A DNA stretch of 64,000 nucleotides from Pseudomonas sp. P8_241 (GCF_034008315.1 NZ_CP125377.1:3732001-3796000), one strand, 5' to 3'. Counted from the stretch's first letter, positions 47,302 to 58,000 are shown. A program made the numbers and translations. Notes: generated by a model not told the origin, from the sequence alone.

Positions 47302-47319
47302 ATGAGCGAAAGACCATGA
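47302..47319 (+). other. five-codon mini-ORF overlapping the ccoG start
   Basis: ATGAGCGAAAGACCATGA reads Met-Ser-Glu-Arg-Pro-stop. Its TGA overlaps the ccoG ATG (CCATGAG) and its first codons repeat those of ccoG (ATGAGCGAAAG at both 47302 and 47316). GGAGG (47294-47298) is close to the mini-ORF and too far (17 nt) from the ccoG ATG. Translation of the mini-ORF followed by re-initiation is therefore plausible. Confidence 0.35.
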
Positions 47320-48731
47320 GCGAAAGAATCCCCGTCCGAACCGTTGAAACATTCGAGCCTTTACCCGGCAGGAAGATAAAGGCCAAATCCAGCGACATTC
47401 TGATTCATACCCGCAGCTTTACCGGACTGTTCCGAACCCTGCGCCTGAGCGGCACGGGGCTTCTGTTTTTACTGTTTTTCGGCACTGTATGGCTCAATTG
47501 GGGTGGACGCCAGGCCGTACTCTGGGACCTGTCCGAGAGCAAATTCCACATTTTTGGTGCCACGTTCTGGCCGCAGGATTTCATTCTGTTATCGGCCCTG
47601 TTGATCATCGCGGCGTTCGGTCTGTTTGCTATCACTGTGTTTGCAGGTCGTGTCTGGTGTGGCTACACCTGCCCGCAGAGTTCCTGGACCTGGATTTTCA
47701 TGTGGTGCGAGAAAATCACCGAGGGTGAGCGCAACCAGCGGATCAAACTGCAAGCGGCACCCTGGGGCCTCAACAAATTGATGCGCCGCTCGGCCAAGCA
47801 CACATTGTGGCTGGCGATCAGCCTGCTGACCGGCCTGACCTTTGTCGGCTACTTCACGCCGATCCGGCCGCTGACCGAGGAACTGCTCACGTTGCAAATG
47901 AGCGGCGTCAGTCTGTTCTGGGTGCTGTTTTTTACCGGCGCGACCTACATCAATGCAGGCTGGCTGCGCGAAGCGGTGTGCATGCACATGTGCCCATATG
48001 CGCGCTTCCAGAGCGTGATGTTCGACAAGGACACCCTGACCATTTCCTACGACGTGGCCCGGGGCGAAAACCGAGGCCCGCGCAAACGCGAGGTCAAACC
48101 CGCCGAAGTCGGCCTGGGTGATTGCATCGACTGTCAGCTCTGCGTCCAGGTCTGCCCGACCGGCATCGACATCCGCGACGGTTTGCAGATGGAGTGCATC
48201 GGATGCGCTGCGTGCATCGACGCCTGTGATTCGATCATGGACAAAATGGGTTACGCCAAAGGCTTGATCAGCTACACCTCCGAGCATCAGTTGCAGGGTG
48301 GCAAGACGCACCTGCTGCGCCCACGGCTGATCGGCTACACCGCGGTGCTGCTGGTGATGATCGCCGCGCTGGTGGTTGCGCTGGTGGAGCGGCCGATGGT
48401 GTCGCTGGACGTCAGCAAAGACCGTGGCCTGTTCCGCGAGAACAGCCAGGGGCAGATCGAAAACATCTACAGCCTGAAGGTGATCAACAAGACCCAGCAA
48501 CGCCAGGATTACCGGCTGACTCTGGTGGATGGCGACGGCTTCCAGTTGCAGGGCAAGACCGATCTGAGCCTGACACCTGGCGAGATTGTCGACGTACCCG
48601 TGTCGGTGGCGATGACTACGGAACGAGCGGCCAGCGGTTCGCAGAACATCGCGTTCAAAGTCCAAGACAGCGATGAACCAGGCATCTATAGCGTGGCGAA
48701 GAGCCGGTTTGTTGCGCCGATGAATCGTTGA
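47316..48731 (+). CDS. ccoG: cytochrome c oxidase accessory protein CcoG (RdxA/FixG)
   Basis: A 471-residue membrane ferredoxin needed for cbb3 oxidase maturation, acting as a Cu(II) reductase in studied relatives. Four to five membrane helices carry conserved cysteines (FAGRVWCGYTCPQ; CMHMCPYARFQ). Two [4Fe-4S] motifs follow: CIDCQLCVQVCP and CIGCAACIDACD. The C-terminal ~110 residues after the last helix form the periplasmic Ig-like FixG domain (IYSLKVINKTQQRQDYRL). No ccoNOPQ genes are in the window, so this is a stand-alone copy. The start is ambiguous: ATG 47316 (MSERIPVRT) or ATG 47292 eight codons earlier. Confidence 0.92.
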   Translation: MSERIPVRTVETFEPLPGRKIKAKSSDILIHTRSFTGLFRTLRLSGTGLLFLLFFGTVWLNWGGRQAVLWDLSESKFHIFGATFWPQDFILLSALLIIAAFGLFAITVFAGRVWCGYTCPQSSWTWIFMWCEKITEGERNQRIKLQAAPWGLNKLMRRSAKHTLWLAISLLTGLTFVGYFTPIRPLTEELLTLQMSGVSLFWVLFFTGATYINAGWLREAVCMHMCPYARFQSVMFDKDTLTISYDVARGENRGPRKREVKPAEVGLGDCIDCQLCVQVCPTGIDIRDGLQMECIGCAACIDACDSIMDKMGYAKGLISYTSEHQLQGGKTHLLRPRLIGYTAVLLVMIAALVVALVERPMVSLDVSKDRGLFRENSQGQIENIYSLKVINKTQQRQDYRLTLVDGDGFQLQGKTDLSLTPGEIVDVPVSVAMTTERAASGSQNIAFKVQDSDEPGIYSVAKSRFVAPMNR

Positions 48732-48756
48732 GCCGTTAAACTGCGGTGCTGCCACG

Positions 48757-48819
48757 TGCGAGCAGGCTCACTCCCTCAAGAACAGCGCAATCTTTGTGGG
48801 AGCGAGCCTGCTCGCGATG
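48757..48819. repeat. REP pair after ccoG
   Basis: TGCGAGCAGGCTCACTCCC and the inverted GGGAGCGAGCCTGCTCGCGA flank about 25 bp, including a mismatched left arm. It lies between ccoG and the MocR-type gene. Confidence 0.88.
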
Positions 48820-48862
48820 AAGTCACTTCCGGTTTTTCTGAAACACACTTATCGGACTTTCG

Positions 48863-50272
48863 ATGAAACGCTACGAAAAATTCGCCGACGACATTGCTGA
48901 ACTGATCCGCTCCGGCGTTCTGGGACCCGGCCACCGCGTACCGTCGGTGCGTTATGCCAGTCAGACCTACGGCGTCAGCCCATCCACGGTGTTCCAGGCC
49001 TATTATCTGCTGGAGCGTCGCGGTTTGATTCGCGCCCGCCCGCGCTCTGGCTACTTCGTCAACACCCATACCCCGAGTCAGTTCTGCGAACCGGTAATCA
49101 GCAGCGAGGTAAACGAATCCACCGAGGTCGATGTCAGTGAACTGGTGTTCTCGGTACTCGACTCGATCAAGGACCCGAACACCGTGCCGTTCGGCTCTGC
49201 GTTCCCCAGTCCGACCCTGTTCCCCCTGCAACGCTTGTCCCGCTCCCTGGCCAGCGCCACCCGTGAGATGGACCCGCGCATGGTCGTCACTGACATGTCG
49301 CCGGGCAATCCACAATTGCGCCGACAAATCGCCCTGCGCTACATGGTTGGCGGTCTGATGTTGCCGATGGAAGAACTGCTGATCACCAACGGCGCCCTTG
49401 AGGCATTGAACCTGTGCCTGCAAGCAGTCACAGAGCCGGGCGATCTGGTAGCCATCGAAGCCCCAGCGTTCTACGCCTGTCTGCAAGTACTCGAACGCCT
49501 GAAACTCAAGGCTGTGGAAATCCCCGTGCACCCGCGCGACGGTATCGACCTCGGTGTGCTCGCGCAAACCCTGGAGCGACACCCGATCAAGGTCTGCTGG
49601 TGCATGACCAGCTTTCAGAATCCCATGGGCGCGACCATGCCCGAGGCGAAGAAGCAGGAACTGGTCGAATTGCTGCGCCGTCATGAAGTGCCGCTGATCG
49701 AAGACGATGTCTACGCCGAGTTGTATTACGGCCAGCAAGCACCGAAACCGGCCAAGGCCTTTGATACCGAAGGCCTGGTGATGCACTGCGGCTCATTCGC
49801 CAAAAGCCTCGCCCCCGGATACCGCATCGGATGGGTCGCCGCCGGGCGCTATGCGCAGAAAATCGAACGGTTGAAACTCATGACCTCGCTGTGTGCGTCG
49901 ATGCCGGCCCAGGCGGCCATTGCCGATTACCTGCAACACGGCGGGTATGACCGCCATCTGCGCAAACTGCGTCACGCGCTGGAGGACCAGCAAAGCGCGA
50001 TGCTCGCCGCCATCGCCCGGTATTTCCCGGCACAGACTCGGGTCAGTCAGCCGGCTGGCGGCTACTTTCTGTGGCTGGAGTTGCCGGAGCAAATGGATTC
50101 GTTGAAGTTGTTTCAGATGGCGCTGGCGCAAGGCATCAGCATTGCACCGGGGCCGATCTTTTCACCGACGCAGCGCTTCAGAAACTGTATTCGGCTGAAT
50201 TACGGCAGTCCGTGGACTGAGGATTCGGAGAAGGCGATGGAGACGTTGGGGCGGATTGTGCGGTCGTTCTGA
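48863..50272 (+). CDS. MocR-type regulator: GntR helix-turn-helix fused to aminotransferase fold
   Basis: A 469-residue MocR-family protein. The N-terminus is a GntR winged helix (KFADDIAELIRSGVLGPGHRVPSVRYASQTYGVSPSTVFQAYYLLERRGLIRARPRSGYFV); the rest is a class I aminotransferase-like domain with NPQLRRQIALRYM, the PLP Asp/Tyr regions (SFQNPMGATMP; IEDDVYAELYY) and the PLP lysine in HCGSFAKSLAPGYRIGW. Such proteins bind DNA and sense PLP or an amino-acid aldimine. No divergent target gene is obvious: ccoG is upstream in the same direction and a REP lies between. Confidence 0.88.
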   Translation: MKRYEKFADDIAELIRSGVLGPGHRVPSVRYASQTYGVSPSTVFQAYYLLERRGLIRARPRSGYFVNTHTPSQFCEPVISSEVNESTEVDVSELVFSVLDSIKDPNTVPFGSAFPSPTLFPLQRLSRSLASATREMDPRMVVTDMSPGNPQLRRQIALRYMVGGLMLPMEELLITNGALEALNLCLQAVTEPGDLVAIEAPAFYACLQVLERLKLKAVEIPVHPRDGIDLGVLAQTLERHPIKVCWCMTSFQNPMGATMPEAKKQELVELLRRHEVPLIEDDVYAELYYGQQAPKPAKAFDTEGLVMHCGSFAKSLAPGYRIGWVAAGRYAQKIERLKLMTSLCASMPAQAAIADYLQHGGYDRHLRKLRHALEDQQSAMLAAIARYFPAQTRVSQPAGGYFLWLELPEQMDSLKLFQMALAQGISIAPGPIFSPTQRFRNCIRLNYGSPWTEDSEKAMETLGRIVRSF

Positions 50273-50280
50273 TAAAAACA

Positions 50281-50348
50281 AGTTCGCTCCTGCAGGGGTA
50301 TCTGTGAACACCACAAATCCACTGTAGGAGCGAGCATGCTCGCGATGA
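50281..50348. repeat. REP pair between convergent MocR and SDR genes
   Basis: AGTTCGCTCCTGCAGG and CTGTAGGAGCGAGCATGCTCGCGA form a diverged inverted pair; the right copy is a full REP and the left one is partial. Confidence 0.8.
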
Positions 50349-50378
50349 GGCCGGCACTGACAACACCAATCCCGGGGC

Positions 50379-51125
50379 TTAGCGCCCACCCCCCAAATCA
50401 ACAAACGTCCCCGTCGCATAGGAAGCCTTGTCCGACAGCAGCCAGACAATCGCTTCCGCCACTTCATCCGGTCGTCCGCCCCGCGCCATGGGGATGGCGG
50501 ATTCAAGCTTGCTGACCCGATCCGGATCACCGCTCAGGGCATGGAAATCGGTGTAGATGTAGCCTGGGCGAACCGCGTTGACACGGATGCCTTCGCCGGC
50601 CACTTCTTTGGAAAGGCCGACGGTGAACGTATCCAGCGCGCCTTTTGAGGCGGCGTAGTCAACGTACTCGTTGGGTGCCCCCAGGCGCGCCGCCACCGAT
50701 GACACGTTGACGATGCTGCCGCCCTGCCCGCCGTGCTTGGGCGACATGCGCAAGATCGCGTGCTTGGCGCACAGCACAGGCGCCAGGACGTTGGTCTTGA
50801 GGATCTTGAGGATGCGGAACTCAGACATTTCATCGACCCGGGACTTTTGCCCTACAGTGCCGGCGTTGTTCACCAGTGCGGTGACCCGCCCCAGTTCGGC
50901 GTCCACCCGGTTAAACAACGCGATGACTTCGTCTTCAATGCTGACATCTGCGCGCACCGCGATGGCTTGCGCGCCGAGGGCGCGGACCTGCTCGAGCACG
51001 CCTTGAGCAGCCTGCTCGTCGGCCAGATAGTTGATGCAGACCCGATAGCCCTGCGCGGCAGCCAAAAGAGCGGTGGCAGCACCGATGCCGCGGCTGCCGC
51101 CGGTGATGACGATGACTTTATCCAT
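50379..51125 (-). CDS. SDR-family NAD(P)-dependent oxidoreductase
   Basis: A 248-residue classical short-chain dehydrogenase/reductase. The nucleotide motif is TGGSRGIG (residues 8-15), followed by NNAG, the catalytic Ser in VNVSSVAARLG and Tyr/Lys in YVDYAASKGALD, with PGYIYTDFH after. It resembles glucose/ribitol dehydrogenase-like or YgfF-like SDRs, but the substrate is not predictable. The ATG (MDKVIVITGG) lies after AAAGCTCGC with a modest ribosome site; a longer in-frame start adds 30 unconserved residues. It is downstream of the mucR-like gene by 86 bp. Confidence 0.88.
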   Translation of the reverse strand: MDKVIVITGGSRGIGAATALLAAAQGYRVCINYLADEQAAQGVLEQVRALGAQAIAVRADVSIEDEVIALFNRVDAELGRVTALVNNAGTVGQKSRVDEMSEFRILKILKTNVLAPVLCAKHAILRMSPKHGGQGGSIVNVSSVAARLGAPNEYVDYAASKGALDTFTVGLSKEVAGEGIRVNAVRPGYIYTDFHALSGDPDRVSKLESAIPMARGGRPDEVAEAIVWLLSDKASYATGTFVDLGGGR

Positions 51126-51211
51126 GCGAGCTTTCCCCCCAATCCAAGCGTAAGCAGTCGAGGGCAAGAATAACCGTGATTCACGGGTTTTGCATGGACT
51201 CACATCAACAC

Positions 51212-53293
51212 TCAACTCGCTACAACCTGCTCCCCACGCTGGATTTCGATCATGAAGCGCTCGGCCGGCAGCGGGTGACCGAGCAAATAGCCCTGCAGCG
51301 AGTCACACCCCAGTCGCGTGAGGAAGTCTTGCTGCACACCGGTTTCAACGCCTTCGGCGACGATGCGTAACCCCAGGGCCTGACCGAGGGCGACGATCGC
51401 CGAAACGATGGCGGCGTCATCGCTGTCGCGTTCCAGATCGCGAACAAAACCGCGGTCAATCTTCAGTTCATTGGCCGGCAGGCGTTTGAGGTACATCAAG
51501 CTGGAGTAACCGGTGCCGAAATCATCGATGGACAGGTCTACCCCCATGTCCGACAGTTCCTGCAGCACGGTCATACTGGCATCGGCGTCGCTCATCGCGG
51601 TGGTTTCGGTGATTTCCAGGGTCAGGCTGTTGGCCGGCAAACGATGGGTGGCCAGCGCTTTGGCCACGCTCCTCACCAGGCCCGCATGACAAAACTGGAT
51701 GGCCGAAAGATTCACCGCGATGCGCCAGTCGGTGTACCCCAACACGTACCACTCTCGCATCTGCCGGCAGGCCTCATTGAGTACCCACTCGCCAATGGGA
51801 ATGATCAGTCCGGTTTTTTCCGCCAGTTCGATGAACTTGTCCGGCAACAGCATCCCCTGTGTCGGGTGTTGCCAGCGCAGCAACGCTTCGGCACCGATTG
51901 GCCGGCCGTTGGCGGCATCGAACTTGGGCTGGTAATACAGGCTGAACTCCTGATGTTCCAGGGCATTGCGCAGGTCTTGCAGCAATTGCAGTTGTTTGCG
52001 GGCGTTACTGTTCATCGAAGCATCGAAGAAGCTGTAGCCGTTTTTACCCGCTCCTTTGGCGTGATACATCGCCGCATCGGCGTTCATCAGCAACTCTTGG
52101 GCGGTTTGGCCGTTGCCCGGAAAGAGCGCGATGCCAACACTGGCGGAGATTTGCAGATCATGCTCGGTGACACGGAAGGAGCGCGCGATCAGCCCGACCT
52201 GACGGGAAGCGAGACTCAAGGCGTCATTCTGCTCGTTCAACTGCACCAGCAGCACGAACTCATCACCACCGATCCGTGCCAGGGTGTCCTGATTGCGCAA
52301 GTCTTCTCGCAGGCGCGCCGCCACCTCACGCAACAGCAAATCGCCCATGTGGTGTCCGAAGGCATCGTTGACCGGTTTGAACCCGTCCAGATCAATGAAC
52401 ATCAGGGCAAAGCACCCGCCCTCTTCCTGCACCCTCGACATGGCCTGGTCAATACGGTCGGCGAGCAGCATCCGGTTCGGCAACCCGGTCAGCGTGTCAT
52501 GCAGAGCCAGTTGCGTCAGTTCACGATTGGCTTCGGTCAGCGACAGGGCCAGGCTGGCGGTACGGGCCTCCAGGCGTGCATCGAGGATCGACGTCAGCAA
52601 GGCAATGCTCAGCACCGCCAGCGTGGTGATCAGCACGAGGTTATCCAGGCCATTGCCATTCAAACCAGAGGCGGCCGCACCGCAAAAACTGCCATCGGCA
52701 AAACGCGCGGCGGCCATGCCGGTGTAGTGCATGCCGACAATGGCGATGCCCATGATCACGGCAGCACCGCCACGGATCAATCGCACATGAGGCGTGTGCT
52801 GACGCAGGTGGAACGCTATCCACAACGCGGCCCCCGAGGCGCCGACGGCAATCAGCAACGAGGCGCTGAACAGTGTCGGGTCGTAATCGATCCCGGGCTG
52901 CATGCGCATGGCCGCCATGCCGGTGTAGTGCATCGCACTGATGCCGGCGCCCATGACCAGCGCGCCGAAACCCAATTGCCACGCCGGCAATTTCGGCTGA
53001 CTGACCAGCCACAGGGCGAATCCGCTGGAGAGCACACCAATCAGTAAAGACAGTGACGTGAGCGCGATGTCGTAGCCCAGATCAATCGGCAACTTGAATG
53101 CGAGCATCCCGATAAAGTGCATCGACCATACGCCGACACCCATGGCAATGGCGCCCCCGGCCGTCCATAAATGCACAGCCCGCCCCTTGGCGGTTGCAAT
53201 ACGGCCGGTGAGGTCCAGTGCGGTATAGGATGCGAGAATCGCTACGCAGAGCGAAATGATGACCAGCGTAGGGGAATAGCTACCGATGAGCAT
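51212..53293 (-). CDS. mucR: MucR-like MHYT-GGDEF-EAL c-di-GMP enzyme
   Basis: A 693-residue inner-membrane protein. Seven N-terminal helices form an MHYT sensor with three motifs: MHFIGM (residues 58-63), MHYTGM (~120) and MHYTGM (~185), thought to bind copper and sense O2, CO or NO. A diguanylate cyclase domain follows with an intact active site RIGGDEFVLL and then an EAL phosphodiesterase domain with EALLRW and DDFGTGYSSL. Both catalytic halves look competent. P. aeruginosa MucR has this architecture and length and promotes alginate synthesis and biofilm dispersal. Confidence 0.88.
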   Translation of the reverse strand: MLIGSYSPTLVIISLCVAILASYTALDLTGRIATAKGRAVHLWTAGGAIAMGVGVWSMHFIGMLAFKLPIDLGYDIALTSLSLLIGVLSSGFALWLVSQPKLPAWQLGFGALVMGAGISAMHYTGMAAMRMQPGIDYDPTLFSASLLIAVGASGAALWIAFHLRQHTPHVRLIRGGAAVIMGIAIVGMHYTGMAAARFADGSFCGAAASGLNGNGLDNLVLITTLAVLSIALLTSILDARLEARTASLALSLTEANRELTQLALHDTLTGLPNRMLLADRIDQAMSRVQEEGGCFALMFIDLDGFKPVNDAFGHHMGDLLLREVAARLREDLRNQDTLARIGGDEFVLLVQLNEQNDALSLASRQVGLIARSFRVTEHDLQISASVGIALFPGNGQTAQELLMNADAAMYHAKGAGKNGYSFFDASMNSNARKQLQLLQDLRNALEHQEFSLYYQPKFDAANGRPIGAEALLRWQHPTQGMLLPDKFIELAEKTGLIIPIGEWVLNEACRQMREWYVLGYTDWRIAVNLSAIQFCHAGLVRSVAKALATHRLPANSLTLEITETTAMSDADASMTVLQELSDMGVDLSIDDFGTGYSSLMYLKRLPANELKIDRGFVRDLERDSDDAAIVSAIVALGQALGLRIVAEGVETGVQQDFLTRLGCDSLQGYLLGHPLPAERFMIEIQRGEQVVAS

Positions 53294-53453
53294 GGAGACT
53301 TCTCGAAATCACCGCCGTATTGCATCCTTTCTCGGGGGTGAAATAGCGCGATTGTACTGATTCCAAAAGGGAACGCACTCACAAAGTTAGCAAAAGGCCA
53401 TTAGTCCGATGAAACGCTTGTTTTACTGCTGGAGTTACCGAGCCAGACACCTT

Positions 53454-53566
53454 TGTGGCGAGGGGGCTTGCCCCCGTTCGAGCGCGAAGCGGTCGCAAAT
53501 CAGGTGATTGCAGAGCTGGATTCAGGGCCGCTGCGCGACCCAACGGGGGCAAGCCCCCTCGCCACA
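53454..53566. repeat. REP pair (GGGGGCTTGCCCCC type) between opmB and mucR
   Basis: TGTGGCGAGGGGGCTTGCCC and its inverted copy GGGCAAGCCCCCTCGCCACA flank ~65 bp that hold further short inverted pieces. This is a fourth REP core type in the window. Confidence 0.92.
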
Positions 53567-53590
53567 GCCAAGCAGCCTCACCCAGTTTTG

Positions 53591-55060
53591 TTACTTGGTG
53601 TCGCTTACATCAAGCTGCCCGTCCCAGCCGCCACCCAGCGCCGCAATCAACTGCACACTGGCGATCAGGCGGCTTTGCTGCAGATCGAGGGTGCTGCGCT
53701 CATTGCTCAACGCCGACGCCTGAGTCACCACGACATCAAGGTAGGCAATCAAACCGGCCTTGTACTGGTTCTGGGTCAAACGTAGCGATTCACGGGCCGC
53801 ATCCAGCGCCTGCTGACGTACGACAGCTTCGTCCTGCAGCACCTTGAGTTGCACCAGGTAGTTTTCCACTTCACGGAAACCGTCGAGCACGGTCTGGCGA
53901 TACTTGGCCACGGTCTCGTCATAGGCCGCTTCACTGCGGTCGACTTCCGCCGAGCGCTGGCCGCCGTCGAACAAGGTCATTGCCAGTTGCGGGCCGACCG
54001 ACCAGAAACGGTTGGGCAGACTGAACAAGTCCTTGGAGGTGCTGCTGCTATAGCCGCCGTTCATGCTCAACGTAAAGTCCGGATAGTAAGCGGCCTTCGC
54101 CACACCGATGTTGGCATTGGCGGCGATGACTGAACGTTCGGCCGAAGCGATATCCGGGCGCCGTTCCAGCAGCTGCGAAGGCAGATTCAGCGGCACTTGC
54201 GGCAATTGGGGAATACCTTGGGTTTCTGCCAGGGAAAACTCGGCGGGCGGCAAGCCGATCAGTACCGCAATGGCGTTTTCAAACTGGGCGCGCTGCCAGA
54301 TCAGGTCGACCAGATCGGCCTCGGTGCCCTTGAGCTGTGTTTGCGCCTGAGCCACCGCGTCCTTGCCGGAAACCCCGGCGCGATACTGGTTTCCGGTCAT
54401 TTTCAGCGAGCGCTGATAAGCCTCGACGGTGGCTTCGAGCAGGCGTTTCTGCTCGTCGATCACACGCAATTGCAGATAGTTCTGCACCAGTTCCGACTGC
54501 TGGCTCAGACGCATGGCTGCCAGGTCAGCGAAACTCGCCTCGGCATTGGCGGTGTCGGCTTCCAGGCCACGACGCAATTTACCCCAGACATCCGCCTCCC
54601 AACTCACACCAGCCTGTGCGGTGTAGGTGTCACGAATACCGCTGGAAGAACTGGTCAGGCTGGAACTGCTGCTGCCGGTGCCCTGGCTGGAGCGGTTCTT
54701 CCCGAGCGACAGGTCGACCGTCGGAAAAAAAGCCCCGCGGGCACTGCGCACCAGCGCCTGGGCCTGGCGGAACTGGGCCTCGGACTGGGCCACGGTCTGG
54801 TTGGCGCTGTTGAGCCTCTCAACCAGCTCGTTGAGCTGGCGATCTCCATACAACTCCCACCATGCGCCGCGAATGAGCGCGTCACTCGGATTGGCCTGAG
54901 TCCAGCCCTCGGCGGCTTTGTACTGAACCGGGTCGGCGGCTTGCGGACGCTGGTAATCCGGGCCGATGGCGCAGGCACTGAGCAGGACCATGCACAGTGA
55001 CAGGCTCAACAGGCGCGAGCCCCGAACAGTGGCCAGGTTGATAAGCGAACGGTCAGTCAT
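53591..55060 (-). CDS. opmB: OpmB-type outer-membrane efflux lipoprotein (RND OMF)
   Basis: A 489-residue outer-membrane factor. It has a lipoprotein signal with lipobox LLSAC (Cys ~30) and starts the mature part with the NodT/OprM family signature AIGPDYQRP. Two OEP repeats follow, each with the YLQLRVIDEQ and GLIAYLDVVVTQ-type helices of TolC-like tunnels; LPSQLLERRPDIASAERSVIAANANIGVAKAAYYPDF is the family core. A serine-rich stretch (GTGSSSSSLTSSSSG) is unusual. The start overlaps the muxC stop (ATGA). It would form the outer duct for the MuxABC pump. Confidence 0.9.
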   Translation of the reverse strand: MTDRSLINLATVRGSRLLSLSLCMVLLSACAIGPDYQRPQAADPVQYKAAEGWTQANPSDALIRGAWWELYGDRQLNELVERLNSANQTVAQSEAQFRQAQALVRSARGAFFPTVDLSLGKNRSSQGTGSSSSSLTSSSSGIRDTYTAQAGVSWEADVWGKLRRGLEADTANAEASFADLAAMRLSQQSELVQNYLQLRVIDEQKRLLEATVEAYQRSLKMTGNQYRAGVSGKDAVAQAQTQLKGTEADLVDLIWQRAQFENAIAVLIGLPPAEFSLAETQGIPQLPQVPLNLPSQLLERRPDIASAERSVIAANANIGVAKAAYYPDFTLSMNGGYSSSTSKDLFSLPNRFWSVGPQLAMTLFDGGQRSAEVDRSEAAYDETVAKYRQTVLDGFREVENYLVQLKVLQDEAVVRQQALDAARESLRLTQNQYKAGLIAYLDVVVTQASALSNERSTLDLQQSRLIASVQLIAALGGGWDGQLDVSDTK

Positions 55061-58000
55061 AGCGGAGTTTCCAGAGCGGCATCGGTTCGCACCCCACGCC
55101 AGTGGTTGAAGCGATGGCGCAGTTTGTCGAGATAGAGGTAAACCACCGGGGTGGTGTAAAGGGTCAGCACCTGACTGAAAATCAGCCCGCCGATGATGGT
55201 CAGACCCAGCGGCTGACGCATTTCGGCTCCTTCGGCGCGGCTCAACAGCAACGGCAAGGCGCCAAGGATCGCCGCCAGCGTGGTCATGAGGATAGGCCGC
55301 AACCGTTGCAGGCAAGCGCTGCGAATCGACTCCAGCGGCGCAAGCCCCTGATGTCGTTCAAGTTGCAGCGCCAGGTCGATCATCAGAATCGCGTTTTTCT
55401 TCACCACGCCAATCAGCAGGAACAGCCCGAGCAGGGAAATCAGGCTGAACTCCCCTCCCAGCACATAGATCGACAGCAACGCGCCGACCCCGGCCGAAGG
55501 CAAGGTCGAAAGGATGGTCAGCGGGTGGATGTAGCTTTCGTACAGCACGCCCAGCACCAGATAGACCGCCACCAGCGCGCCGAGAATCATCCACGGCTGG
55601 CTCTTCTGGGTCGCGGCGAAAGCGTCGGCGGTGCCGGCCATCTTCGCGATCACGTCTTCCGGCAGACCGACCTTGGCAATGGCTCGCTCGATGGCGGCAC
55701 TGCCCTGCTCCACGGTCACGCCTTCGGCCATGTCGAACGCAATGCTTTCCGAGGCGAACTGGCCTTCGTGGCTGACCCGGTCATCTTCCAGGCTGTTTTC
55801 GTAATGGGCGATGGTCGATAACGGGATCCGCGCACCGTCGGCGGTGATCACCTGAACCTGCTTGAGGGTGATCGGGTCCTGGGCGTACTTCGGATTGACC
55901 TCCATCACCACCTGGTACTGGTTGAGGCTGTCGTAAATAGTGGAAATCTGCCGCTGGCTGTAGGCGTTGTTCAGTACCGAGGTAACCATGTCCATGTCGA
56001 CGCCCAGACGCTTGGCCTGATCGCGATCGACAATCAGCGTCACTTGCTGGGCCCCGCGACCTTCTCGGGCATCAATCGCCGTCAGCTCCGGCAAGGCCTT
56101 GAGTGCCGTGACGACCTTTGGATACCACTCGCGCAGCGCTCCAAGGTCACCGCTTTGCAAGATGTAGGAATACTGAGATGAAGTCTGCTCACGACCGCCA
56201 CCAAATTGCAGGTCCTGGTCAGCCATCATCATCAACTGCGCCCCCGGGACCTTGGGCATTTCCTTGCGCAGGCGCTCAATGACCTTTTGCGCGGAGATGC
56301 TGCGTTCCTTGATCGGTTTCAGGCGCACCAGCATGAAGGCGTTATTGGTGCCGTTGCTGCCGCCAATGAAACCGGCAACGCTTTCGACCGCTTCATCCTT
56401 CAACACCGCGCGGCGGAAGGTTTCCATTTTCGGCTGCATCACGCTGAACGACAGACCGTCGTCGCCACGCACGAAACCGATCAACTGGCCCGTGTCCTGC
56501 TGCGGAAGAAATGTTTTAGGAACAACGATATACAGCGCAATGTTAACGCCAATTGTCACAAATAGGCTGAGCAAGGTGAGGCGTCGATGACGCAACACCC
56601 AGTCCAGGCTGGTGGCATATTTGCCAACCATCCACTCGTTGGCCCGCTGGCTCCAGCGTTGCAGGCGGTTTTCCTGCCCCGGTGTGTGCGGCTTTAGCCA
56701 GCGAGCACAGAGCATCGGCGTCAAAGTCAGCGAAACGATCAGCGACACCACGATCGACGCCGCCAAGGTGATGGAAAACTCGCGGAACAGGCTTTCAATG
56801 ATCCCGCCCATGAACAGGATCGAGAGGAACACCGCCACCAGGGAGACGTTCATCGACAGCAACGTGAAACCGACTTCCTGGGCACCAAGGTACGCCGCTT
56901 TCATCGGTCGCACGCCTTCGTCGATGTGCCGGGAAATGTTCTCCAGCACCACAATGGCATCGTCCACCACCAGGCCGGTGGCGAGGATCAGCGCCATCAG
57001 CGACAGGTTGTTCAGCGAGAAACCGTAGAGGTACATCACGGCAAAGGTGCCGACCAGCGACACCGGCACCGCCAGCGTCGGGATCAGCGAGGCACGCAAA
57101 TTACCGAGAAACAGGAACACCACCAGGATCACCAGAGCCACGGCGATCAGCAGTGTCATTTCCGCTTCATGCAACGTGGCCTTGATCACCGGCGAACGGT
57201 CCATCGCCAGATTGAGTTTGACGCTGGCTGGCAGCACGGCCTGCAACGCCGGTAACTGCGCCTTGATCTCGTTGACCGTCTCGATGATGTTGGCACCGGC
57301 CTGACGGTTGATCACCAGCAGAACCGCTGCGTCATCGTTGAAGAAACCGCTGTTGTAGCGGTCCTCGACACCGTCGCTGACCTTGGCCACGTCCTTCAGG
57401 CGCAGGGCCGCGCCGTCGGCGTAATGGATGATCAGCGACTCGTAGTCCTTGGCCTTTTCCAGCTGATCGTTGGCCTGCACCTGCCATAAACGCTGGCCGT
57501 CCTCCACCGAGCCCTTGGGCCGGCGCACGTTGGCATTGGCGATGGTGTTGCGCACGTCGTCCAGCGCCACGCCGTATTGGTTCAGCGCCTGGGGTTCGAG
57601 CTCGATGCGCACCGCCGGCAAGGAGCTGCCGCCGATCTGCACTTCACCCACGCCCTGCACTTGCGACAGACTCTGGGACAGGATGGTCGAGGCCAAATCG
57701 TAGAGCTGGCCTTTCTCCAGCACGTCCGACGTCAGTGACAGCACCATGATCGGCGCCTGGGACGGGTTGACCTTCTTGTAGGTCGGCATGCTGCGCATCC
57801 CGCTGGGCAGCAGGTTGCGCGAGGCATTGATCGCCGCCTGCACTTCCCGCGCAGCGCCATTGATGTCGCGGTCCAGGTCAAATTGCAGGATCACCCGGGT
57901 CGACCCCTGGCTGGAACGACTGCTCATGGTGTTGACCCCGGCAATAGTGCCGAAGGAGCGTTCCAGCGGCGTGGCCACGGTCGACGCCATGACCTCGGGG

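Noticed and set aside
48863-50272. Reading as an ordinary aminotransferase enzyme
   Set aside because: The N-terminal GntR helix-turn-helix is complete, so it is a MocR-type regulator rather than a metabolic enzyme.
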